Source of the DNA: Dermatemys mawii
Taxonomy: Eukaryota; Chordata; Testudines; Dermatemydidae
DNA length: 64,000 nucleotides
Assembly (NCBI GenBank): GCA_007922305.1
Contig: ML677374.1
Coordinates: forward strand, 10,605,369-10,669,368
Direction: 5' to 3'
A model generated the notes under the pieces. That model made no database searches and was not told where the DNA came from. It worked only from the letters and a program-made list of their open reading frames with translations. The position numbers were made by a program, and so were the translations under genes. Below are positions 36,001 through 48,000 of the stretch, one piece after another. Within the stretch, counting starts at the first letter, position 1, and each line of letters opens with the position of its first letter.

Positions 36001-39000
36001 GGCACAACCCTAGTTTGGATTTTGCAAAGCCCAACTAAATAAACTTACTAGAACAAGCAGACAGCTCTCCAAGCTGTGCTGTGTTACCTTCAGTAGGAGA
36101 AGCCAGCTCCCAGGAGGGAGTAAAAATCTCCTTCAAGTCCCTGAGAACGTTATCAGCATTTCGCTCCCTCCCAAGCTGTCCTTGCTTAAAGTTTCTCTCT
36201 TGAGCCACTGGAATGAATGCAAAAGCAAGCAAGATACCAAAAGCCAGAGTGTCAAGTGGTAAGGAGAATAGGACCGAAAAAACAAAGGGATGGGGGAGGA
36301 GAACATGGGAATGAGAAGAATGAATATTACTATTTTGGATCAGGGACAAGGAGTTAAGACATCAGTGATTTGAGATGCTTTTGTATGTAACCAGGTGGCA
36401 TTCATGCACTGAGAGGCAGAGACTCTGCAGTGAAAGCACTGTATATCTCAGGTTTTATCCCAAGGAAATATGCAGTGTGTCTACAAAACTGAAATCCAAC
36501 AATCACCTTTTCTTTATAGGAAAATATACTCCATACTTTTTGGAGTTCGTCCTCAAGAAAGTTCTCTATCAGCCATTTACTACCCAAGCCAAAGTGTACA
36601 ATCGTGTAATTAGTTTCTCTTTTTTTAAGTTATTGCTATGCAAAGACAATGATGAAATTTTTCTTTCAACAGACTCTACAATGGATAACAAATATTTAGT
36701 GAAGAACAAACTTAGTATTCCTCCAGAAACTCCCTTTTGTTTTTTTAAAACAGTGTTTATTCATGTTATTTTCCGTGAGGGTACACGGGTTACACCATCT
36801 TAGTTTTCCTTACAAAATTATCTGATGTCTTCAGAACACGTGGTGTTGCTTACTGCTTCAAAAGTGCATTTCCACAACATTTAGACATCTGTTTATTGAA
36901 TATTACAAAAACTGAGGACCTTATAATCTATTATTCTTCACAGAGTATTCCCCTACAATTCCTAAACCATACCATCATCACACTGAAAATGTGTATGACC
37001 CTTGGTTCCAACAAAAACCTGTGCCACGGGAGCCACGAGACCCTTCCACACAGCTATTTCCATAAGGTTGTGATAGAACTTCCAGCCGGAAGCATTTTTG
37101 AAGAATAAGGTTCCTGTAAGCTTTTTCCCTTAACGTGAGCTGGAGTCATCCTACGTTCAACATTACTTCTAACCAGTAAATTGTCCACTAATTTAAAAAC
37201 TCATGTTTCTAAAAATAACCCAACCCTATATACAGTCAAAAGGATACCCATGTCCATACGCATCTTTATTGATTTTGAGAATGCCAGAAACCTTCGTTAC
37301 TCCAGCCATTTAAAATATATGCTTCATTCAGTCTCTGCATTTAGCCCATTTTTTAAACTTTAGTTTTAAATTGAATTTTCTATTAGTCTGGCAATTGTGG
37401 ATATTAAGCACATACCACTAACTTAAGGGTAGTTTTGTTAAATAATTTGAAAGTCACTTTTAATAAGGCTAATTCTCAAATGAATGTTTGGGTGAAGAGG
37501 CTGTTGTCCTGTGCAAGAAGGAATTTATTACCCTGGTTCACCAATATGTTCATTTGCTTGTTACACCTCTACTGGAGCTTACATTTGTCAAGGTGCTTGC
37601 TTTAAAGTTTATCATAGCAGTCCCCTGAAAGTGCTGGTCATTGTTTGCTTTTGCTCAGATAAAGTAAATAACTTTGCTAGAAGCGTACCATGGTACCATC
37701 ATGGTTTCCTTTTATGAGTCCTGGCAGTTAACTAATAACTTTATTTACATCATTACAAAATTAGGGTTTCTAAGGGTTTTTTTTTAAGGTTTGTTTCATT
37801 TTGGGGGATTTATTTTCATCAATTTTTGAGTTATGTACATATCCAAAAATCGGTTTATCAGCGTTCTCTTGCATATACTGTAATGAGTAATGTAAATCAT
37901 ATACATTACACATTACAGTATATATTACTGTAATCTTTGTAATGTTTCCTAATGTGTTTTAACATGGTTCTGTTTCCACTGGAGCTACCTTAAGGTGCAG
38001 TAGGGCATCTTTATTGTGCAACAGTGACGTCTACATGGTTAATGCATTTTAGAAATCACTTCGCATTACTGCTCTGTGTAGACAAGCCCTTAGATAAAAG
38101 TATCCTTTTTTTTTTTTGTATCAGGAGTGTTTTATTTGTGTTTATCAACAAACTGAAAATCAGAAGCCCTAAGAGTTATATGACCAGATGCTCCTCAGTA
38201 TAGTTTGTTACATACAGAATCCTCAGTAACATTTTATAGGGTTATTCATACCGATTTTAACTAACAAAGCAACCCGAAAGAATACTAAGTTTCCTCATAC
38301 TCAATATAAAAAACACAAGAGGTTTAGCTGCAAACTTCCTTAGCACAGCTTTGTATTCATAGGATCTTTTACAAACAATGATACCAGGAGAAAATTCCAT
38401 TTGCTTTGTTGCTTTGTACAAGAAGTGGTGAAGCCAACAAAGGTCTTCTGAACAATTTCTAATGTCAGCCTACTGGTCTTTATTGGGAATTGTCATAAGA
38501 AAGGGTTATATACAAAGTTTGGACAGATCAAGTTGATACTTGAATGACGTGGCTGGCTTCAGCTTTGTTCGAATGAGTGTAGTGTTTCTCTAATTTGTTA
38601 TTAAGTGAACTTGCTCACAAGACAAAGGGTATGTTTTGAGCACCGGGTGGGCTTAAATTGGAGGACAACAGATGCACAAAACGTGCTGCCAAGAGGCAAT
38701 TAGGGAAACAGTCCCTAATATCAGATAAAGTGACTGGGTCAAAGTAGGCATGGCCAGTGGTAATAACCCAATTAGAAAAGAGAAACATGAAAATAGCATG
38801 GACAGCAGAAGTCCTGCAAATTGAAGCTTACACACGTATGAGTTGCATAAGATACATAATAATATGATACTTAATACTGACTGGAAAAGAACTAACGAAT
38901 ATATAATTTGGATGTGTATAAGTGTCTTAAAATGTATGGGGATAGTTGGAAGCTTCACTGGGGAAATCCATGAGTGACTTATACCCCAGAGAAGATAACT

Positions 39001-42000
39001 GGCCATTATCTTTTTCTGCATGTCTGTCATATCTTGCTTTAACAGTAATTATCATTGCAAGAAAAGCTTCAAATAAAGGTCTGAATTAATAAATGTGAGT
39101 GTCTCGGATGCAAGCATGTGGCACCCTCACCCAACACCTTTAGGAGACAGGTAACTCATTTTCTGTTAAATGGTCTAAACTTCTTGGGATGGGGCACCCA
39201 ACTTGGCCAAATTACATGGAGTATAGTATAAAGAGAACCACTGCTCATTAGACCAGTAGTTTTCAACCTGTGATTTCCAAAAGGGTCCATATCTTCATTC
39301 AAAATTTTTAGGGGTCCACAAATGAAAAAAGGTTTTAAACCACTAATTTAGACTAACCGAAGATCAGCAAAACTTGTTTTAAATTGAGTGAATCACAGAC
39401 ATGCACTGTCTACAGACCCTATAATTTCAAGTGATTTTCACACCTTTTTTTAAGTGGCAAATTGTTTGGGAAGACTGAAAACCATTCACACGGATAACTC
39501 TGGTCAATAGTATAAAGTGATCCAGGAGTTCCATCAATACAGAGTCAGCCGTCACAGCTGATATTATGATGTCTTCTGTACGCTAAACAGAGGAACTACT
39601 AACAACGACGCGGGAATTCAGGTTTTGGAGGCTTTATTTGTGCATACAGTTTGTAAAGCAGCTCAAAGAAAACAGCATGGGAGTTTTGAATCTACTCCAC
39701 TGTTTTCCAGAACAGTAGTTTTATCAGTATTGTTCCTAACAGTGGAGATGACTCTAACCTTGTAACTATACAAGTATTGGATGGAGATCCACATACAAAG
39801 TAGTTATTGGATTATATTTGGTAAACCATTACACCTTCTAAAAATCCATAAAGGGATATATTATACAGTAATGGTTAAAGACATATAAGAATTACCCTTC
39901 TTAGCTCCTGTCCTGGAAGACGCACTGAAGAATTTCTTCACGGTTGTCACCTTGCGTGTCTTTTCATTGGTTTTCTTTTCCTCGAACTTGGAAAAGGTAA
40001 GCGACTGTGCCCCTTGTGTACTCTGACTACTAGCATAGGCTTCTTCCTCCTCACGCTGAAGTCTAAAATTAAAAGAATTTGGGACGATGTAGCTAGTTAG
40101 CACCAACAAAAATTAATATGCACTGTCAAATCCACTATGCTTTCTGTTACCAGACTCTTTTGTCCCTCACTCACTCCACCCTCCTCGAATCAAGTTTTCT
40201 TCCAAACATCACTTCCTTGTCATTTTATAAGTCTCTCCTTTCCTAACGGTCAACACAGTAAAAACCTTTGTCCTTTCACCTTAAGTGTAGCTCTTCAAGG
40301 AAGGGATAGTGTTTTATCAATCTTAAAGTACATTGTATTTACTATTCTAAACATTTTAATCACAAACAAAGAGCTTATCTGCTGCTTCAACATCCGCAGT
40401 GAAAAGTTATCACTTATTACAAGAATTTCTTACAGGTCCAACACCATGGTACTTGGACAGTTATAAAAATACTACCACTCTTACTGCCTGCCCCATCTAT
40501 TCCCTCCCAAAGAGGCTATAGATATGTTTTGGTCTATGCCAATCTTGGTGACAAACAGTGAACTAAGTCACATTTTACAGTACAGGAACTATAAATTTCA
40601 GGTAATGCTGAAAATGGTGGCATTTTTAATCCTTTTGCAACTGCCAGGACAAAAATATGAGCTGAGAAGTATAATCAGGTATAATTTATTTAATCAGCAT
40701 CTGAGAAAAAAGATTGAAATCAAATGGTCCTAAAAGGAGTTTGTACACTGCCAAGTATTAGTCATGGAATTCCAGACTTTATCATGTAGATTATGCAGGA
40801 TATTTATTGGGCTTTTGTTTTGGTGTCCTTAGTCACCAAATAGCAATGTTCTTTTGAAGTGTTTTTTTACGCAAAAATGTCACAAATGACATTTCTTCCT
40901 TGGCATTAAAAATTTGATTCTGTCTTCTCCTTGAAAGCCCATAGCTGGCAACTGAAGGCAACAAAAGTAGAAAGGGGTAAAATGGACTATAAATAAAAGA
41001 TGGCCATATTGTTTGACAAAACCATCAGTCTACAAGGGACGAAGGAATAAAGAAGCATCTTTACCGCTCTGCCAGCTCCCAGTCATCCTGAATCTGCTTC
41101 TGCCTTGCCTTATGGTACTCCTCTCTCCAGCACTTGGAGCAGAAGCCCTGCCAAGCAGGGTTTCCATAGTAACCACATCCTTTCTTGCACAGTAGCTCTG
41201 ACTGATCAAGGTGAATTCCTCTGCGTTCAGACTTTAGGCTCATTTCTTCCTATTTAAAAAGAAAGGGGTTAAAGAACAGAAGAGAAACTTGTTGACAGAC
41301 TGTTAAAGAAATCCAATGAAAATACTTTGATAAAGAAGTAAATATTCTGAAGAGAGTCTTACAGAGAGAAGCTATCCTCTCTCTAATTACTGATGAATTC
41401 AAGTAGTAAAAACAAAGGCTAGAAGAGCCAAGGTAATTTTCACTAGTTAGAACACCCTCATCTGATGGTTATACAGTCATATAGTACCAACACAGTCACA
41501 GGATTAATGTAAATGTATACAGCTTTTGTCAATGTAAAGTTCTACGTACAGGTTAACTATTAAAACAGGAGGTCTGATTCTTCACTGTCTTGTACCTTGT
41601 GTACAACTCCGAAAAAAATGTAAAAGAGCACCAAAGCAGAACACTCCACTTTCACCAGGGTAGTGTGTGGGTATGAGTAATTACACAACATGCAAGACAG
41701 TAGAATGTCAAACATAGTAAAATACATGGGTCCTTAATGAACAGATACAGGATGTATTTGTATTTACTAGATTTGTATTTAGAATATAGCTGTCTCTGAA
41801 GAAGTGAAACTAATGAGCAGGGCCCTACCAAATTCACAGCCATGAAAAACACATCACGGACCGTGAAATCTGGTGTCCCCACATGAAATTTGGTCTTTTG
41901 TATGCTTTTACCCTATACTGTACAGATTTCACAGGGAATTAAATTTGGCTAAAATACCATAGAATGGAAATAAATTGTGTAAATGTCTTTACTTTGTTAG

Positions 42001-45000
42001 GGCAGCTTGTTCCATGGATGTTTCACAGTGATGGAACAGTTATCTGTCAGATAACTTCATTCTACTTATAACTGCTTCGCTTCGTTTCTGACAAAACCAA
42101 CGTAAATTCACTTATGACTCTAAACATAAGCAACTCAGTATTAAAGCACTATGCATATATTAATGTTAGAGCTTGGATTTGAACATCCTCACCCTAAATT
42201 ATCATCAGAGGGGTAGCTGTGTAGTCTGGATCTGCAAAAGCAACAGAGTCTTGCAGTACCCTATAGACTAACACTCTTAATGAGGAGAGAGAATCCAAAC
42301 CAATATCAGCAACACTGTGTTTTGCAGGAGACTGCTTGCCTGCAGCTCGATTGTTTTCTGTGAATCACTCATTTTAATAAACCAATATCTTTCAGGATTT
42401 TCTGTAGCACATGAAAAAGTTAATATTGTACCGAGGCTCATTTTTTCCCTAATTTACAAAAGAAAATGTTCAAAAGCGCAAAGGCCTTAAGCTTTTTTTG
42501 CTCAAATGAAATTATTTCAGTGAAGTGCTTAAAAAGATGAAAGTGTACAACTTTCTGAAACTCCCCCCCTTTGCCAAGATAAAACAGTGTCAGACTGACT
42601 TTGGGTGAACAACATGAAACCTAGGGCCTGGTTTTCAGAAGCGTTGATCACTTTCAGTGTCCAGCCAGAATTTCACTGGTTCATCTCCTTGAGGTTGGAG
42701 GGAAAAGGAGAAGAGGACAGTGGGGAAATCAGATTCTGAAGTGTCTCAGGTTGGATGTCCAAACTTAGTGGACTCTTGAAAATTTTGGTCTTAGAAGTTT
42801 GCAAAAAGGGCTCAACTGTCCAAAATTTGGCTATCCAAAAAGGGCCCTTCCCACAATCATATTTGTATAAATTCCCAAGGCCATATTTGTCAGTTCTGTA
42901 CAACAGGCACAGAAATAGCAATGATCCTTCTTCCGGGAAATTATACATTTTGTGCTAAGAATAAAGTTCTCTCAAGAGGAACAAGAGGCTATATTTTATC
43001 AGTTTTCATATGGAACACAGATTGCAAAATATCTACAAACAGCACCAAACCCATGATAGATCTACGAAAATTACCAGAACTCCTACAAAAAAATCATGCT
43101 GTGGCCTCAGCCTTTATATAATGTAAAGAAAGGGCACCTTCATCATAAAAATAGAATTTATCATGCAAAATTTATTTTGTGTGCACATAAAAGACTAAGA
43201 TTACGTAATGGCATCCTTTTCAGTTACATAATCAAAATAAATTGCAGAATACATCTGTGTTTACAGAGACTGAAGGCAAAATTGTGACTTCAGGAAAAGT
43301 ACCCTAACACATCCATACTAGTTCTAGAATTTATCATGTAAAAGTCATACTTCAATCATATTATTTTCTGCCATCTTTCTTTTAAGTAACCTTTACTAGC
43401 CTTTTCCTTCCAAGAAGCAGAATAGTTAAATAAATTCACCCTCACAGTCAATGAAACTGATGACAGTCCTACAATATAACAGTTTATTATTCAGACAGTA
43501 TTTAAACTCTGTTTAGGGTCATCTTTGCACAGCAGAACAAAAACTAACCCAAAAATCAGGCAGAGTTAAGCAGAAATGAACATGTATTATGAGATCCTGG
43601 TCTTCTGGGATAGCGTATGTACAAGTCAATTATGTAATGACTACAACACATGAAAAACAGTTCCTTAACATAAGCAAAAATTCTGCACTTTTTTAAGGTC
43701 AAAGAAGTGACTTCATAGCAGTGCAGTAGATGTTAACAATGGTATTTCAATTACAGATTCAAACAAACGTTTCCTCTTTTTAAATATGCGTGAAAGTCAA
43801 AAAAACAAAAACAAAAAACCCACACCCGAACAGGCTAGTAGGAAAAGGTAAGCCATCCACTTACATATTAAATTAGTCACACTAAGTGTATGCCAGCATT
43901 TAAAATTTATTAAAACCCAGCAGTAATACACCATGTGGCCCAACATGCTTACCATTTGACTCACGAATCCCTTTCTTCCATCTCCAGAAACATGCAAAGA
44001 GACTGAGAAGTATTCCTGAATTCTATCACATTCCTTAGTGACAATCCAGATTGCTCTTTCAATCGGACTGATCTGCCCAAATTCCAGATTTTTTTTTTTT
44101 TTTAAGTCTAACCTCTATGGCATTATTCATGTTTTGGAATGAATTTCACTAGGGACATTATTAATTCTTTTAATTAAACTGGTCAAAAATGTTATAAAAA
44201 TGTTATAAAGGAAGTTTTTTGAACTCTTGGTTCAAAACAAATAACAGGACTGCCTGACTCATATTCTGGGTGCTAAGCATTAAACCTCAGAGCAGAATGA
44301 GAACAGGGAAGGTGAGGAAGACTGAATACACATGAACCCATCCCCAAACAGACCAAGACAATGAAAACAGAAATTTTCAAAAAGGAGAAAGGCGTCCATT
44401 AGAAATCAAGCGTTTCTTTGGCTAAGCCTGTGTTAAACAGTAATGTCATTACCAGTAGTGTCTTCAGAAGACTGATTATGAACCTCAAGTAATTTTCTTT
44501 TAATTAAATGCCACAAGTCTATGAGATTGAAGTAACTAGCCATTTTATTTCCAATCACTATTCAAATATTTATTCAATTCAGAACAGCAATCACTGAACT
44601 GCATGGCACACAAATTTCTTATAAGTCATAAGTGCTTAAGTATTCATGATTCACCCACTACTCTACAATAATCATTTAGGCATGTACTTGTAATTATGTA
44701 CTTGTAATAAACTAGGAACTAGTTTCCTCCACAAAAGGGAAGAACAAGATGACACAAATATTTTCCATCCATGTTTCTATAAGAACTAACAAGTAACTTC
44801 AAAAACAAGCTAACATCAATCTAATCATACAGTAACCATCTTGTTCAGCACCAGCACTGAATCACCCAATCAGCAACCAATTCACACTAAAAATATTAAG
44901 AAATTAGATACACAACAACCAAGTTTATTTTCTTGTATATTTACTGTAGCCCACTGAATGTATGTTCATTAGAGAGTCAAAAGATTTTACTAAAATCATT

Positions 45001-48000
45001 TTATCTTTTATCCAGAATTCAAACGACTGCTCAAACACTACTTTAAAGCAACAATGCCAGGTAAGAATATTGGTAACAACATGGAAATGAAGCATCACAG
45101 AAAGATTTCGTAACAATATTTCCAAAGGAAGTTACGTCCACTGTTTAGCATTTTTGGAATCCAATGTGCTGGTCACCAGGCTTCACAAATTTTATAAATC
45201 TTAGTGAACATAATTCACTATTTGTTTCAACTCTAAAACAATAATTTAAAAAGTTATATGTAAATAGAACACCACCCCCAGCAGTGCTGACAGTGCAAAC
45301 TAAAACCACAATTTAATCTGTCTGCATGCCAACTATCTGCATATCTTATTATGGGATCTCAGATTTTTCTCAGCTACCATCATTAATGATGAATATTTTA
45401 TGCATCACAGAGGGCAACGAATATAGTGAATTAACAGATCACACCCAGTGTCTACATCTTGAACCTGTGTGCCTCATACAGAAAAGGAGGCAAATTAAAT
45501 CCCATGCAATGTCTAAAAATTGCTTCCTGCCATGACTGAGAAGAAAGGAAACAAGTAATTCAGTATCATATTAAATATGCATTTTAAAATAAATTTTGAT
45601 CCAAAAATCCAGACAGACGATAACCTTTTGATGTGTCAGTTATTCTATTCCACATATATAATCAAAATGCTAAATAAATCATTATGCTGCTTGCCTGCTT
45701 GAGGGCAGGAGGAGCAGTTTTAAGGAGCTGACATCTGATATCCAACTCTTAGTGTATGTATTTGAATATTATTTAGCACAATCTTAATTTCTCTGACCTC
45801 TAACAAATGCCATCATCTAAGTATCAGCTCTCCTTGGAAACTTAATCAGGACTCCTTAGCTGGGTTCAGAATATCCCAAGTTTACCTTGTTTTTTTCTTA
45901 TACAATGGGTCAAAACGTCTAGCTATCCAGGAACACTCAGTACAGAATTAAAATAAAACTCGTCGATGAAAAATGATTAGCTTGAAAAATATATTAGATG
46001 ACCAATTTATATTGTTAATATGCCATTTGAATTACGCTATTTATCCCTTCCAAACTTTGCTTTTAAATGAATAATCTAACCAAAAAAGCATAATTGTATG
46101 TCTTCTTAAAATACCTGACCTCTAAATAAAAATTCAGGGGAAGGTCAACGATACAACCTTTCACGTTGAGATCATCAATTTAGTTTTGGTCCACATCAGT
46201 AATGGTTCCAGTCTTGCTTCTAATGGTCACATGTTTACATTGTAAAAGCCATGACAACTATTGGCAACTGGAAGAATCAGTAGAAGCACTAAGTATCTGG
46301 CAAGGGAGTGCACTAGCCATTAAGACTGCACTACTCTTTCAACCCTAGAAGTGCTCCCCTGAAGGCCAGGATTCAAGTACTTGCAGTGCTGTAGAAACTT
46401 GTACTGGAGCTGCCCCAACTGTACTTGTCCTGTGTTTAAACAGATAACTTCAGTTTCCAGAGCTGTCATTCTATAGTTTCTATGAACACTAAATGCATGT
46501 GTAAGTTACAAAAAAAGAAGAATTATTTTATATACAGGGAATTAGATTAAAATGGCTATCATAGAAATGGACAGGTGAGTAAACTGTTTGGGCTAGTAAG
46601 TGTTCATAACAAATTTTCAAGGCTGGACCAGTTGTTATTTGAATGATTAAATTGCATTATTTGTCAACCAAGAATAGAAGAGACAATAGAAAAATTTTCC
46701 AGGATGCCCTTGGGAAGTCAGGATGAAGAAATAGCCTGAAGTGTGCAATGTGTGAAAGAAGTTTATTCCCCCCTCCCCAGAGTTAACGCAAGAGAAAAAA
46801 ATTACCTGAAGTTTATTCCATGCAATGTCTATGTTTCCCTATAAACCAGCCTGTTCATAGGAAGTACCAGATACTCTAAAAAAGAAAAGGCACAGCACCT
46901 CATTACAGAGCAGCCTGTCAAAAAATCAGAAATGGACAGCAATGACAAAGGCTATCGCTATGGCTACACTGAACGGCACTTGCAGCAACGGCACTTGCAG
47001 CAACGTGTGGGGTATGTGTATTGCTACATGCAGCAGTGAGAAGTTGCATCCATGCTGTGGTATGGAGCTCCACATCAGTGAAAAGCTCTGGCTAGGGGCA
47101 GGTAGTAGGGAAACACTCGGCAGCAGAGGAACGCTGGAGCCTTTTCCCACTACTACTTCTCTGCTAGAGTCTTTCCCCACAACAGGGAGCTGTGAAGGCA
47201 GCTCTAGGCAGAAGCTTGATATACGCCTATGACACACAAACCTTGGCTTCACTGATGTTTTTGACAGCACTTGTACAGCCTGCTGCACCAATAAAGTATT
47301 TTGAACAGTCAACCAGAAAGATCAAACAATGTTTCACCAGTATTGTCACAAGTTATTATTTATATCATCATACAACCTAGAGGTCCCCACTAAGACAGAG
47401 GCCCCAGTGGACTAGGCACCATACAAAGTAAGAGACAGTTCCTGTCCCAGCGAGATTAGTGTCTAGCTGGGCAACACATAGAAAAAAGGAAGTTTTCCCA
47501 TTTCACAGACGGGGAGAGGAATTAAAGTCCAGAGAGGCTCAAGATTTGGACAGAGATCTGCTAAAGGTCACCCAGAGTCTGCAGCAGAGCTGGGAACTGA
47601 AACCAGGGCGGCAGAGCCCCAGGCTAGTGCATTAACCACAACCCCAGCCCTCCCTGACGCCAACTCGCTCAGTTCAGGCTCCCTGTGAGCGGGATGGCGC
47701 TGGGGCGTGCAGCCCCTGGGGGCCCCATGCCCCCGGGGACTCCCGGCACAGCCGCCCCAGCACTGAGTCTACGGTCTTCCCCGCCCTGACCCCGCTCCGG
47801 GCAAGGAGGGGCTCGCCAGGGTGGCTCAGGGCGAGCTCGTGACAGGACCCTGGGGGAAAACCCGTGTCCATGGCGAGGGGATGGGAGGGGCCCCCCTATG
47901 GGGTCAGGGACACAACCCCCCCACCCCGGTAACTGGGTCAGGGCAGGCTCAGCGCTGTCCTGACCCCCCCACGGCCCGGGACAGCCCCACTCTCCGCCAC

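Larger units (their letters stand above)
33344..39895 (-). other. RABGEF1 intron 3 (about 6.5 kb)
   Basis: Largest internal intron. It contains an inverted-repeat element at 33553-33710, a dispersed repeat at 34400-34790, the candidate cassette exon at 36049-36207, a hairpin at 37873-37924, a MITE end at 37985-38092 and a 92-bp hAT at 39254-39345. It also holds unassigned open frames at 36375-36803 (+) and 38653-39030 (-). Confidence 0.7.

Noticed and set aside
36375..36803. 142-codon plus-strand frame in RABGEF1 intron 3
   Set aside because: AT-rich, antisense to the gene, no known domain, no visible splice or promoter signals; chance is most likely.
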